Positions 51,856 to 60,230 of a DNA stretch of 64,000 nucleotides are shown here, one piece after another. Made by a program: the position numbers and the translations under genes. The stretch spans positions 1-64,000 of the forward strand of contig CALUUI010000001.1 in assembly GCA_944323925.1 (NCBI GenBank), written 5' to 3'. Numbering within the stretch: the first letter of the stretch is position 1; each line of letters starts with the position of its first letter. This stretch comes from Candidatus Gastranaerophilales bacterium (GTDB lineage Bacteria; Cyanobacteriota; Vampirovibrionia; Gastranaerophilales; Gastranaerophilaceae). The notes beneath the pieces were generated by a model, which saw nothing but the letters and a program-made list of their open reading frames with translations, searched no databases and was not told the DNA's origin.

Positions 51856-52464
51856 TTATAAAAGAGGGGTTATATATGATAAGACTTCTTTAAACACTTC
51901 GTCAATTGATTTTGTTGAATCAATTAGTTTAACTCTTTTAGAGTCGTGTTTTGCAATCTCTAAATATCCGTTTCTTACCCGTTCAAAAAATTCAACTCCA
52001 CCGGATTCCATTCTGTCCTTATTTTTGCCGACTCTCTCCATTGAGGTTTTTATATCGACATCAAAAACAAGCGTTAAATCAGGTTTCATTCCTTCTGTTG
52101 CAAGGTTATTGAGATAATTGATTTCATCTAAGTTAATATTTCTGCCATAACCTTGATATGCTACCGTTGAATCTGTGTGTCTGTCACATAGTACAATTTT
52201 CCCTGAGTTTACGGCGGGTTTTACTATTTGTGAAATATGTTGCGCTCTGTCTGCAAGAAATAAAAATGACTCACACCTAGGAGCTATTTCTCCGTCGTAG
52301 TTTAATAAAATTTCTCTTAGCTTCTCGCCGAGCCCTTTTGCTCCCGGTTCTTTTGTTTTTATTACTTCATAATTTTTAGAAAGAAATTCTGCAACAAGCT
52401 CTAACTGCGTGCTTTTTCCGCAGCCGTCTACTCCCTCAAATGTTATAAATAATCCGTTTTTCAT
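51856..52464 (-). CDS. tmk: Thymidylate kinase
   Basis: Phosphorylates dTMP to dTDP. The 202-residue protein has the P-loop FEGVDGCGKST (8-18), the DRHTDSTVAYQGYGR substrate motif with the DRx(Y/H) signature and the LID region. It begins one base after the upstream decarboxylase stop, so the two are cotranscribed; the same pair (yaaO-tmk) is adjacent in Bacillus. Confidence 0.96.
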   Translation of the reverse strand: MKNGLFITFEGVDGCGKSTQLELVAEFLSKNYEVIKTKEPGAKGLGEKLREILLNYDGEIAPRCESFLFLADRAQHISQIVKPAVNSGKIVLCDRHTDSTVAYQGYGRNINLDEINYLNNLATEGMKPDLTLVFDVDIKTSMERVGKNKDRMESGGVEFFERVRNGYLEIAKHDSKRVKLIDSTKSIDEVFKEVLSYITPLL

Positions 52465-53931
52465 TTAGTTTTCTTTTACTACTTCTATAAATTCATAGTC
52501 CTTTAGATAAGGCAAATGTTCTTCTCTTATCAGTTCACCCGGAAGAAGTATTGAAATCCCCGGTGGACATTCTGCTATAACTTCTGCTGATATTCTTCCA
52601 ACTGCATCGTGCTTTGATACTGTTTCTTTTTTAGAAAAATATGCATCTCTTGGACTCATTTTTATTTGCGGAATAACAAGTGGCATGTGCTTTCTGTTTT
52701 CCAAATAATACAAGTCGGTGTAATTTGTTTGTGAAATTTTTTCTAATGCATCTGCCAAGTATTTGACATCATTAAAAGTGTTACCTTGATTTACAAGAAG
52801 TAAAACCCCAACATCAGAGGCAGATTCTACTTCGATATTAAAATCTACTTCAAGGATTGTTTCAAGTCTTTTACCTGAAATTCCATCCATTTTTACAAAT
52901 ACTTTTGTAACGTCGGTTAAAAATCCAAAATCAGGTTTTAGCTGATGGATTTTCTCCATTCCATCAATACGTTTTCTCAAGTATTTTGCATTCTTAATCA
53001 TTCTAGATATAAGTTTTTTACCTTTGTAGCTTACAAGGTTTGCCCTTGCAGCATCAAGACTTGCAAGTAAGAGCATTGACGGGCTTGTTGTGTGCATTAG
53101 TTTTAGCGCTTTTTCAACAGCATTTGCATCAATTAATGAATTCTTAGCAATATGTAGCATAGAGCTTTGACTCATGCTTCCGCCAGTTTTATGAAGCGAG
53201 TGTAAAACAGCATCAGCTCCAAGTTTAAGTGCTGTTTCAGGTAAATCGTTGCTGAAATTCCACAAGCATCCGTGGGCTTCATCAACAATTAAAGGTACTC
53301 CTCTGCGTTTACATATTGCAGAGATTGATTTTATATCTGAAACTACACCTTCATAAGTAGGATTTGTAATCCATACAAGAGAGATGTCGTCGTGTAAATT
53401 CAAAGAATCTTCTATATCTTGCGGCGAAATACTGCCCCATATAGACCAGCCTTCAACTTGCTTTGGTATTGCCCAAACCGGTTCAGCTCCTGATAATATT
53501 AAACCTGTTAAAATTGAACGGTGGCAGTTTCTGTTAACAAGGATTTTGTTTCCCTTCTTTGTGCAGCCGAGTGCCATTGCTATATTCCCTACAGTTGAAC
53601 CGTTTAAAAGGAAAAACGTACGTTCTGCTCCAAAAGCCTGTGCAGCAAGTTCTTGAGCTTCTTTTATAGGACCTGTTGCAGGGTGTAAGGTGCCTAAGTT
53701 ATCAAACTCATCGGTTGTATCAAGTGATATCATTCGTGTTCCGGTCAATTGCTTGAAATCGTCATATATTGCACGGCCTTTTGTATGCCCGGGAATATGA
53801 AATTGATAACTCGGATGCTCAAATGAACGCTTTAAAGCCTCTACAATCGGAGCCTTAACTTGAACACTTGTTTTATCTTTACAATATTTTTTCAATAACT
53901 TTGCCACTACTATTTTCTTTCCTATGTTCAA
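52465..53931 (-). CDS. Orn/Lys/Arg decarboxylase-family PLP enzyme
   Basis: The 488-residue protein is a fold-I PLP decarboxylase of the short (YaaO/SpeA) type: PSYQFHIPGHTKGRA, LDTTDEFDNLGTLH, NGSTVGN, VDEAHG and the PLP lysine in LHSLHKT, then the C-terminal domain ending with ECPPGISILLPGE. Substrate may be lysine, arginine or ornithine; products are cadaverine, agmatine or putrescine. The TTG start is uncertain: an internal GTG 8 codons later has AGGAAAG before it. Confidence 0.88.
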   Translation of the reverse strand: MNIGKKIVVAKLLKKYCKDKTSVQVKAPIVEALKRSFEHPSYQFHIPGHTKGRAIYDDFKQLTGTRMISLDTTDEFDNLGTLHPATGPIKEAQELAAQAFGAERTFFLLNGSTVGNIAMALGCTKKGNKILVNRNCHRSILTGLILSGAEPVWAIPKQVEGWSIWGSISPQDIEDSLNLHDDISLVWITNPTYEGVVSDIKSISAICKRRGVPLIVDEAHGCLWNFSNDLPETALKLGADAVLHSLHKTGGSMSQSSMLHIAKNSLIDANAVEKALKLMHTTSPSMLLLASLDAARANLVSYKGKKLISRMIKNAKYLRKRIDGMEKIHQLKPDFGFLTDVTKVFVKMDGISGKRLETILEVDFNIEVESASDVGVLLLVNQGNTFNDVKYLADALEKISQTNYTDLYYLENRKHMPLVIPQIKMSPRDAYFSKKETVSKHDAVGRISAEVIAECPPGISILLPGELIREEHLPYLKDYEFIEVVKEN

Positions 53932-53996
53932 CCATTCAATTTTAACAACATACTACAATAAAAACAAGAAGCTGTGTAAAAAATTGCTGTTAACTT

Positions 53997-54025
53997 TTGT
54001 AAATTTTTAAGAAGGTATCTATAAT
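53997..54025 (+). promoter_or_regulatory. Promoter and long leader of the glycine-zipper/AAA+ operon
   Basis: TTGTAA, a 17-base spacer and TATAAT lie 125 bases before the first gene. The leader (about 54032-54149) contains TAGGTC and its complement GACCTA (around 54045 and 54079) enclosing about 28 bases, and several TTGCA-type repeats, so it may be structured. Confidence 0.5.
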
Positions 54026-54149
54026 TAATTTAACGACTGTTGCTTAGGTCCTGTAACAAATTGTGAAGTAGGTAGGGAGACCTATTGATTGCAAGTATTT
54101 GCTTTGTTAGTATATTTGCAGAGGTTGCAGTATTGTAAGGGGTTAAATT

Positions 54150-54533
54150 ATGAGGATTTGTCCAATTCAGATTCAAAATTATTATCAAAGACAAAATTAT
54201 TACAAATGTGATAACATTATGGCATCAGAGAAGTCTTTATTTGTAAATGAAAGTATAGCGCAGCCATCTTTTAAAAATGATGCAGGAGCATTAAAAGGAA
54301 TGATTAAAGGAGGACTTATAGGTGCTGCGGTTGCTGGTGCTATAGTTTTGACCGGCGGACTTGGAATTGCAGCCTTAGGTGCTACAGGTGCATTTGTAGG
54401 TGGGCTTGCTGGAGTTGGTGCTAATATTGGTGGTATTATTGGATCAAAGAATGATAGTGATGACATTAGTGATGATATAAAACGTTTTTGTAATAAATTT
54501 AAAGATAAAATAAAGGGTAGTGATAATAAATAG
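54150..54533 (+). CDS. Glycine-zipper membrane protein
   Basis: The 127-residue protein has a polar N-terminal half and a 60-residue glycine/alanine-rich hydrophobic stretch with repeated small-xxx-small spacing (GMIKGGLIGAAVAGAIV; GGLAGVGANIGGIIG), able to form two tightly packed membrane helices, followed by an acidic/basic tail. AAGGGG precedes the ATG. Such glycine-zipper domains occur in pore-forming, bacteriocin-like and outer-membrane proteins. It lies 28 bases upstream of the AAA+ gene on the same strand and is probably its functional partner. No family name can be given. Confidence 0.65.
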   Translation: MRICPIQIQNYYQRQNYYKCDNIMASEKSLFVNESIAQPSFKNDAGALKGMIKGGLIGAAVAGAIVLTGGLGIAALGATGAFVGGLAGVGANIGGIIGSKNDSDDISDDIKRFCNKFKDKIKGSDNK

Positions 54534-54561
54534 TAAAAAATATTAATTTAATTAGGGTAAA

Positions 54562-55728
54562 ATGAAAGTAAATATAATCTCCAACACAAACATTCATAGA
54601 AATAATTTAAATTTTAAGAGTACAAACAGAACAGGAGAAGAAGTTCCGTCTTATTTGATTTTTAATGATCGTCTGAAGCAGCTTAAAACAGATGAAGATT
54701 ATAAAAAAATGCAGTTAGATCAGAATGAAAGAATGATTCTGGTCGGGGCGTTGCAGTTTTTGCTATTAGTTGCTTGCGCAGTAAAATATTTGTTTAATAC
54801 AACATCCGGGAAACGGGGCAATGCTCTTGATACGTCAACTTATAAGCCTTTGGTACGCCAGTTTGAATCTTTAAAGGAAAATGAACTTATTCCTACTGTT
54901 GAGACTTGTAAAAGTATAAATAAGGATTTAAAAGACTTGTTGATGTTGAAACTTAGTCTATCAAAACAAAGCGTGAAATCAAATTCCCCGCAAGATGAAG
55001 CAGGCAGGATGCTATTGTATGGACCTGCAGGCGTTGGAAAATCGTTTTTTGCAAAGATTTATGCAAAATCTTTAGATGCGGAATATTTGGAGGTATTGTA
55101 TTCGGATTTTAATTCAAAGTGGGTTGGTGAAGGCGTTGAAAACTTAAAAGAAATTTTTGAACAGATTTTAGCTGTCGGAAAAAATACCCCTGAGAAAAAG
55201 TATGTAGTTGTTTTTAACGAGGTGGATACGCTTGTTTTGCCAATGGAAAAGCTAGCGAAAGATGTTTCCTCAGGTCATTATATCAGCAAAATTGAAGAGC
55301 GCTCTGTCGTTTTGAATTACTTGGAACGGCTAAAAGAACAGGCACCTAATGTTACGGTAATTGGTACGACAAATGTTTCACCTAAAGGTAACTCACTGGA
55401 TAAAGCGGCAATGAGCAGATTCCAGAATATTATTGAAATCCCTTATCCTGACAGAGATTGTCTGTTTGAAGCAATTAAGTCTTATTTAAGGCGAATGAAA
55501 ATAAATGATGATTTTATAAATACAAATGAAGTAGAAATAAAAGAGTTAGCAAGTAAATTAGAGGACAGAAAATTTTCATTCAGAAATCTTGAAAATATGG
55601 TTAAGAAGTCTATGGATTATTATAGACAGGATATTTATCATGGAAAAGGTGCTGAGTTTAAAATGGAGTATCTTAAAAAAGGTGAAAACTCTGTTAAGCT
55701 TTCTGAGGGAGAATTGGATATTCCATAA
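54562..55728 (+). CDS. Membrane-anchored AAA+ ATPase with Asn-Glu Walker B
   Basis: The 388-residue protein has a polar N-terminal tag (MKVNIISNTNIHRNNLNFKS), one membrane helix (about 58-78) and a single classical AAA domain: Walker A GPAGVGKSF (154-162), pore-loop segment SKWVGEG (about 185-191, as in the spastin/Vps4 group), Walker B VVVFNEVD (N219-E220 instead of Asp-Glu), sensor-1 VIGTTN (about 267) and AAMSRF. There is no protease domain, so it is not FtsH. The catalytic glutamate is kept but the magnesium-coordinating aspartate is asparagine, which may slow ATP turnover. It probably remodels or extracts membrane proteins; the upstream glycine-zipper protein is the obvious candidate client. 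Confidence 0.8.
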   Translation: MKVNIISNTNIHRNNLNFKSTNRTGEEVPSYLIFNDRLKQLKTDEDYKKMQLDQNERMILVGALQFLLLVACAVKYLFNTTSGKRGNALDTSTYKPLVRQFESLKENELIPTVETCKSINKDLKDLLMLKLSLSKQSVKSNSPQDEAGRMLLYGPAGVGKSFFAKIYAKSLDAEYLEVLYSDFNSKWVGEGVENLKEIFEQILAVGKNTPEKKYVVVFNEVDTLVLPMEKLAKDVSSGHYISKIEERSVVLNYLERLKEQAPNVTVIGTTNVSPKGNSLDKAAMSRFQNIIEIPYPDRDCLFEAIKSYLRRMKINDDFINTNEVEIKELASKLEDRKFSFRNLENMVKKSMDYYRQDIYHGKGAEFKMEYLKKGENSVKLSEGELDIP

Positions 55729-55766
55729 AGCTATTAATCAATAGAAGGGTTTAAACTCTTTTTTTG

Positions 55767-55775
55767 TGGTATAAT
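55767..55775 (+). promoter_or_regulatory. Extended -10 promoter of the ppiC-to-murJ gene run
   Basis: TGGTATAAT, with a leader of about 25 bases carrying AAAGGAG. It overlaps the T-run of a weak hairpin (about 55745-55766) after the AAA+ gene. Confidence 0.5.
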
Positions 55776-55805
55776 GTTTTGGTATACAAAAAAGGAGTTT
55801 AGATT

Positions 55806-56084
55806 ATGAAAGTAAGAGCAAGTCATATTTTGATAGAAACAGAAGAAGAAGCAAAAAAATTAAAATCAGAAATTGATAACGGAGCAGATTTTGCAGAGCT
55901 TGCCGCAAAGTATTCAAAGTGTCCATCAGGTCAAAATGGCGGTGATCTTAGATATTTTGGCAAAGGAATGATGGTTAAGCCTTTTGAAGATGCAGCTTTT
56001 GCTCTTAAAAAAGGTGAAGTTTCAGATCCTGTTCAAACTCAATTTGGCTGGCATTTAATTTATCTTACTGATATCACTGAGTAA
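55806..56084 (+). CDS. ppiC: Parvulin-type peptidyl-prolyl isomerase
   Basis: The 92-residue protein is a bare parvulin domain ([60 protein letters not shown]) without signal peptide, so it is cytoplasmic like E. coli PpiC. AAAGGAG precedes the ATG. Confidence 0.95.
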   Translation: MKVRASHILIETEEEAKKLKSEIDNGADFAELAAKYSKCPSGQNGGDLRYFGKGMMVKPFEDAAFALKKGEVSDPVQTQFGWHLIYLTDITE

Positions 56085-56089
56085 TAGAT

Positions 56090-57634
56090 ATGATGTTAGA
56101 TTTTGATAGACTTGGAATTGACTTTCTATTAGTAAATTCTACTAATGAGTTTCTTGCCGAGTATTCCGCATTGGATGAAAATGCACGATATGTTTTAACT
56201 GGATTTAGCGGCTCTACGGGTGATGCGCTTGTTTCTAAAAGCGGTGAGGTATATCTTTTTGTAGACGGAAGGTATCATACTCAAGCGGAACTTGAAATAA
56301 AAGAGAACGTTCACCTCATTAAATTACAAACTGGACAAAAACAGGATGATGAAATAAGAAAAATTATTCCTGAAGGGGCTGTTCTTGGTATTGTTGCTGA
56401 TAAAAATTCGCAAACAAGGGTGGAGTCTTTTAAAAACGTTAAACTTTTAAATCTTGATCCGATTAATTTTTATACTCAAATTAATACCAATAAGATTGAA
56501 GTTATACCTGTTTCGTTGTGTGGAAAATCGTTTGAAGAAAAGATTTCGGATATAAAAAGACCGTTTTTTACGTCTAATCTTGAAGAAGTTTCATACCTTT
56601 TAAATTCAAGGGATTTTTCAAAAAATTATTCAAGCAAAATCCAAGGTAAACTTTTGTTGACGGATTATGAAAATGTTCTGTTTACTGATATGGATACTTC
56701 TGACTTAAAAGTTGATAATTTAGAAATTTTGCCGTTGCAATCCTGTGGAGAAATCCTTTCTCAGATTGATTATCCTGTTTATGTCGACAAATCTCAAGTA
56801 AATGCTGCGGATTATTCAAATTTGCGTTATCCGGAAAATATTTCTTCTCCTGTAAAGAGAATGAAATCAATTAAGACAAAAGAGGAAATAGAGAGTTATA
56901 AAAAGGCATTTCAACAAACGGATAAAGCACTGCTTTCTGTCAGAGAGTATATAGAAAAATCTGAATCCGTTTCGGAGTATGAGATTGCGGAATATTTAGA
57001 GCAAAGTTTCCTAAATACGGGCGCAAAGTCCTTGAGTTTCAAGTCAATTGTTGCAAAAGATAAAAATTCAGCGCTTGCTCATTATTCAAAGTGTTCAAAA
57101 GAAGAAATCGTGTGTGACGGCTCACTTGTTTTAATTGATTGTGGTGCATATTATGAAAACGGTTTAGCAACCGATATTACGAGAGTATTTTTTAAAGGGA
57201 CTCCGACTATAGAACATAAAAAAGTCTATACAAACGTTCTAAAAATGTTTTTAGCTGCGTTTAACGCGAAAATAACAGAAAATATTTCAGGTTATGATAT
57301 TGACGCTATTTCCCGTAAATTAGGTAATAACCTTGAAGGATATACATTTGGTCACGGCCTGGGGCACGGTTTAGGAATTAATGTGCACGAAGCTCCGCCA
57401 AACTTAAGTACTGCAGAATTTGCAAAAGTTCCTCTTGTTGACGGAATGTGCTTTACTATAGAGCCGGGGTTATATAATCCGCTCACTTTTGGGGTCAGAT
57501 TAGAAAACTCGTGTTATTTCCTTGATGGGAAAATTCATTCTTTTTCTAGTATGCCGTATGAGTCAAAATTAATTGATTTTGATTTGTTAACAGAAGATGA
57601 AAAAATTATGCTTAAGGAGTTTGAGGTTTTATGA
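56090..57634 (+). CDS. pepP: Xaa-Pro aminopeptidase (M24 family)
   Basis: Removes N-terminal residues before proline. The 514-residue protein has two creatinase-like N-terminal domains and a C-terminal pita-bread metallopeptidase domain with the ligand-bearing segments LIDCGAYYENGLATDITR, FGHGLGHGLGINVHEAPP, FTIEPGLY and RLEN. All five expected metal ligands are visible. It overlaps the next gene by 4 bases. Confidence 0.93.
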   Translation: MMLDFDRLGIDFLLVNSTNEFLAEYSALDENARYVLTGFSGSTGDALVSKSGEVYLFVDGRYHTQAELEIKENVHLIKLQTGQKQDDEIRKIIPEGAVLGIVADKNSQTRVESFKNVKLLNLDPINFYTQINTNKIEVIPVSLCGKSFEEKISDIKRPFFTSNLEEVSYLLNSRDFSKNYSSKIQGKLLLTDYENVLFTDMDTSDLKVDNLEILPLQSCGEILSQIDYPVYVDKSQVNAADYSNLRYPENISSPVKRMKSIKTKEEIESYKKAFQQTDKALLSVREYIEKSESVSEYEIAEYLEQSFLNTGAKSLSFKSIVAKDKNSALAHYSKCSKEEIVCDGSLVLIDCGAYYENGLATDITRVFFKGTPTIEHKKVYTNVLKMFLAAFNAKITENISGYDIDAISRKLGNNLEGYTFGHGLGHGLGINVHEAPPNLSTAEFAKVPLVDGMCFTIEPGLYNPLTFGVRLENSCYFLDGKIHSFSSMPYESKLIDFDLLTEDEKIMLKEFEVL

Positions 57635-58392
57635 TTGAGGTAACTTCTTTAACAAATGAGACAGTAAAAGAAACAGTTAAACTTCAACAAAAAAAATATC
57701 GTGAACAAACAGGACTATTTCTAATTGAAGGCTTTAAACCCGTTGAAGAAGCTGTTTTGTATGGAGTTCAAATACAAAAAGTTTTTTGTGTAAATCCCGA
57801 GAAATTAAATATAAAATTTAACTCAAATGCTGAGATAATAAAAACAAATGAGCCTATTTTGAAGAAAATTTCGACAACTGAAACTCCGCCAGCTGTTGTG
57901 GCAATTGGGGTTCAGAAACAAAACACAAATTCTTGGCTTAAAGCGGCAAAAAAAGTTATTTTGCTTGAAAATATCAAGGATGCAGGAAATTTAGGTACTA
58001 TTTTACGCTCTGCCTCTGCTTTCGGTATTGATGGTGTTATTTTGTTCGGTGATACAGTTGATTTGTATAATCCAAAATGTGTTAGGGCAAGTGTTGGAAA
58101 TTTGTGGAAGAATAATATTCTTTTGGTTAAAAATATAGATGAATTGAAAGATTTGTTGAAGGATTTTACCAAAATCGGTACTCTGCCGAAATCTGATAAC
58201 TCTGTTTATTTGAGTTCGTTTGACTTTCCGGAAAAATCGTGCGTATTTTTTGGTTCGGAAGCGGATGGATTAAGTGATGATTTAAAGAGGATTACGGATA
58301 CAAATGTTACAATTGAGATGAAAAATTCTGTAGAATCTCTTAACCTCGGAATTTCAGCAGGTATAATTATGTATGAAATGAGGGTATTATGA
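57631..58392 (+). CDS. SpoU/TrmH-family RNA 2'-O-methyltransferase
   Basis: The 253-residue protein has an N-terminal RNA-binding segment (YREQTGLFLIEGFKPVEEA) and the SPOUT knot with LLENIKDAGNLGTILRSASAFGIDGVILF, CVFFGSEADGLS and EMKNSVESLNLGISAGIIMYEM, the three SpoU motifs. The target is rRNA or tRNA ribose; which one is not clear. ATGA overlaps on both sides show tight operon packing. Confidence 0.93.
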   Translation: MIEVTSLTNETVKETVKLQQKKYREQTGLFLIEGFKPVEEAVLYGVQIQKVFCVNPEKLNIKFNSNAEIIKTNEPILKKISTTETPPAVVAIGVQKQNTNSWLKAAKKVILLENIKDAGNLGTILRSASAFGIDGVILFGDTVDLYNPKCVRASVGNLWKNNILLVKNIDELKDLLKDFTKIGTLPKSDNSVYLSSFDFPEKSCVFFGSEADGLSDDLKRITDTNVTIEMKNSVESLNLGISAGIIMYEMRVL

Positions 58393-58841
58393 TTAAAGAT
58401 AAATTAATTAACGCAGAAAGGTATTTTAATCTGTCAAGCGGTATAAAAAAAGGATTGGAGTTTTTGAAGGAAAACGATATAAGTCTTTTGGAAGATGGTA
58501 AATATCCGATTGACGGTGATAAATTATTTATCAATGTAAATTCTTACAATTCAAAAGACAGTGCTGATTGGGAGTTACATAAAAAATATATTGATATCCA
58601 ATTTATAAAAGAAGGTGAAGAAAAAATCGGAATTTGTGATATCTCCGATTGCGAAGGAAAAATTTCTTATAACGAAGAAAAGGACATTGAATTTTTATCA
58701 GGCAAAGCGGGTGATTATTATACAATGAATCCATATGATTTTATGATTATTTACCCGTATGAGGTTCATAAGCCTGGGATAAAAGTAAAAGAGAGTATAT
58801 TTGTTAAAAAAGCAATATTAAAAGTGTTAGTTGAGGACTAG
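58389..58841 (+). CDS. YhcH/YjgK/YiaL family protein
   Basis: The 150-residue cupin-like protein belongs to the family of E. coli YhcH and the beta subunit of evolved beta-galactosidase (DUF386), often linked to sialic acid or anomeric sugar metabolism: motifs HKKYIDIQFIKEGEE, the SGKAGDYYTMNPYDFMIIYPYEVHKPG metal region and VKKAILKVLV. No sugar genes are nearby, so its substrate is open. Confidence 0.9.
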   Translation: MIKDKLINAERYFNLSSGIKKGLEFLKENDISLLEDGKYPIDGDKLFINVNSYNSKDSADWELHKKYIDIQFIKEGEEKIGICDISDCEGKISYNEEKDIEFLSGKAGDYYTMNPYDFMIIYPYEVHKPGIKVKESIFVKKAILKVLVED

Positions 58842-58856
58842 AGGTTAGGAGAAAAA

Positions 58857-60230
58857 ATGAAACTTCATAATTCATATACAAATAAAGTAGAAGAGTTTAA
58901 ACCGATTGAAGAAAATAAGGTAAAAATGTACGTTTGTGGCCCTACAGTTTATGATAATGCGCACTTAGGACATGCAAGATGCTATATTACTTGGGATGTA
59001 TTGTATAGGTATTTGAAGTTTAAAGGATATGATGTTACGTATTGTAGAAATGTAACTGATGTAGATGATAAAATTTTAAAAAAGGCGGAAAAGGAAAATA
59101 AGACTCCTGAAGAAGTATCAAAATATTGGTATAACAAGTTTACCGAAAGTATGAACGCTTTAAATAACGAGCGACCTGATATAGAGCCATTTGCAACAAA
59201 AACACTCGGTGAAATGATTGCAATGGTCAAAGACTTGATATCAAAGGGTTATGCTTATGAAACAAACGGTGATGTTTATTTTAGAGTAAAGAAGTTTTCA
59301 GATTACGGATATTTATCAAAGCAACCGATTGATGCCTTAGAGAGTGGGGCAAGAGTAGAGGTTGGTGTGCAAAAAGAAGATCCGCTTGATTTTGCGCTTT
59401 GGAAAAAAGATGAAAAATTCGGGTATAAATCACCTTGGGGTGTTGGTAGACCTGGATGGCACATTGAATGTTCGGCAATGAGTAGAAAATATCTTGGAAA
59501 AACGATTGATATTCATGCCGGCGGTGCAGATTTAATTTTCCCTCACCACGAAAATGAAATTGCACAATCTGAGTGTGCAAATGGTTGTAAGTTCGTTAAT
59601 TATTGGCTTCATAACGGATTTGTTACTATTAACAAAGAAAAAATGTCTAAGTCGTTAGGTAATTTCTTGACGATTGACGATTTATTAAAGAAATATGACA
59701 GCAATACAATAAGATTTTTCATATTAACAAACCACTACAGAATGCCTGTAGAATTTTCGGATGATGCGCTTCAATCTGCGGCAGCAGGTGTGAAAAGATT
59801 GCTTAACGCAAAACGTACTCCGATTGATGAAAGTCTGGATATCACTAAAACTGATGAGTATAAACAGTTTGTAGAAGCAATGGATGATGACTTAAATACT
59901 TCAAAGGCTTTGGCGGTATTGTTTGAACTTGCTAATAAGGCTAATAAAGATGTAGCAGGAGCATTTACTGTATTGTTTAAGTTGGCTTCTGTTCTTGGAT
60001 TTAAGTTTGAAAAGCAATCTTTATCAGATGAAGAATTATCAAATGTAATAGCTGAATTAAACAAAGAATTGGGAACAAATTACAAAGATATGAATGAAGT
60101 AATATCAGTAAGAAAACAAGCCAGAGATGATAAAAATTGGGCAGTTGCTGATTCAATAAGAGTTGGTTTGGATAAATTGGGAATAGTTTTAAAGGATGGA
60201 AAAGAGGGTACGGTTTGGGAACTAAAATAG
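58857..60230 (+). CDS. cysS: Cysteinyl-tRNA synthetase
   Basis: Class I synthetase charging tRNA-Cys. The 457-residue protein has the zinc-cysteine start VYVCGPTVYDNAHLGHAR (HLGH as the HIGH motif, about 35), the WHIECSAM zinc ligands, HHENEIAQSE and KMSKSLGN (about 263), with the usual helical C-terminal domain. Complete. Its end overlaps the next gene by 16 bases. Confidence 0.97.
   Translation: MKLHNSYTNKVEEFKPIEENKVKMYVCGPTVYDNAHLGHARCYITWDVLYRYLKFKGYDVTYCRNVTDVDDKILKKAEKENKTPEEVSKYWYNKFTESMNALNNERPDIEPFATKTLGEMIAMVKDLISKGYAYETNGDVYFRVKKFSDYGYLSKQPIDALESGARVEVGVQKEDPLDFALWKKDEKFGYKSPWGVGRPGWHIECSAMSRKYLGKTIDIHAGGADLIFPHHENEIAQSECANGCKFVNYWLHNGFVTINKEKMSKSLGNFLTIDDLLKKYDSNTIRFFILTNHYRMPVEFSDDALQSAAAGVKRLLNAKRTPIDESLDITKTDEYKQFVEAMDDDLNTSKALAVLFELANKANKDVAGAFTVLFKLASVLGFKFEKQSLSDEELSNVIAELNKELGTNYKDMNEVISVRKQARDDKNWAVADSIRVGLDKLGIVLKDGKEGTVWELK

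Noticed and set aside
54562-55728. Annotating the AAA+ protein as FtsH
   Set aside because: There is no HEXXH protease domain after the AAA module and only one membrane helix.
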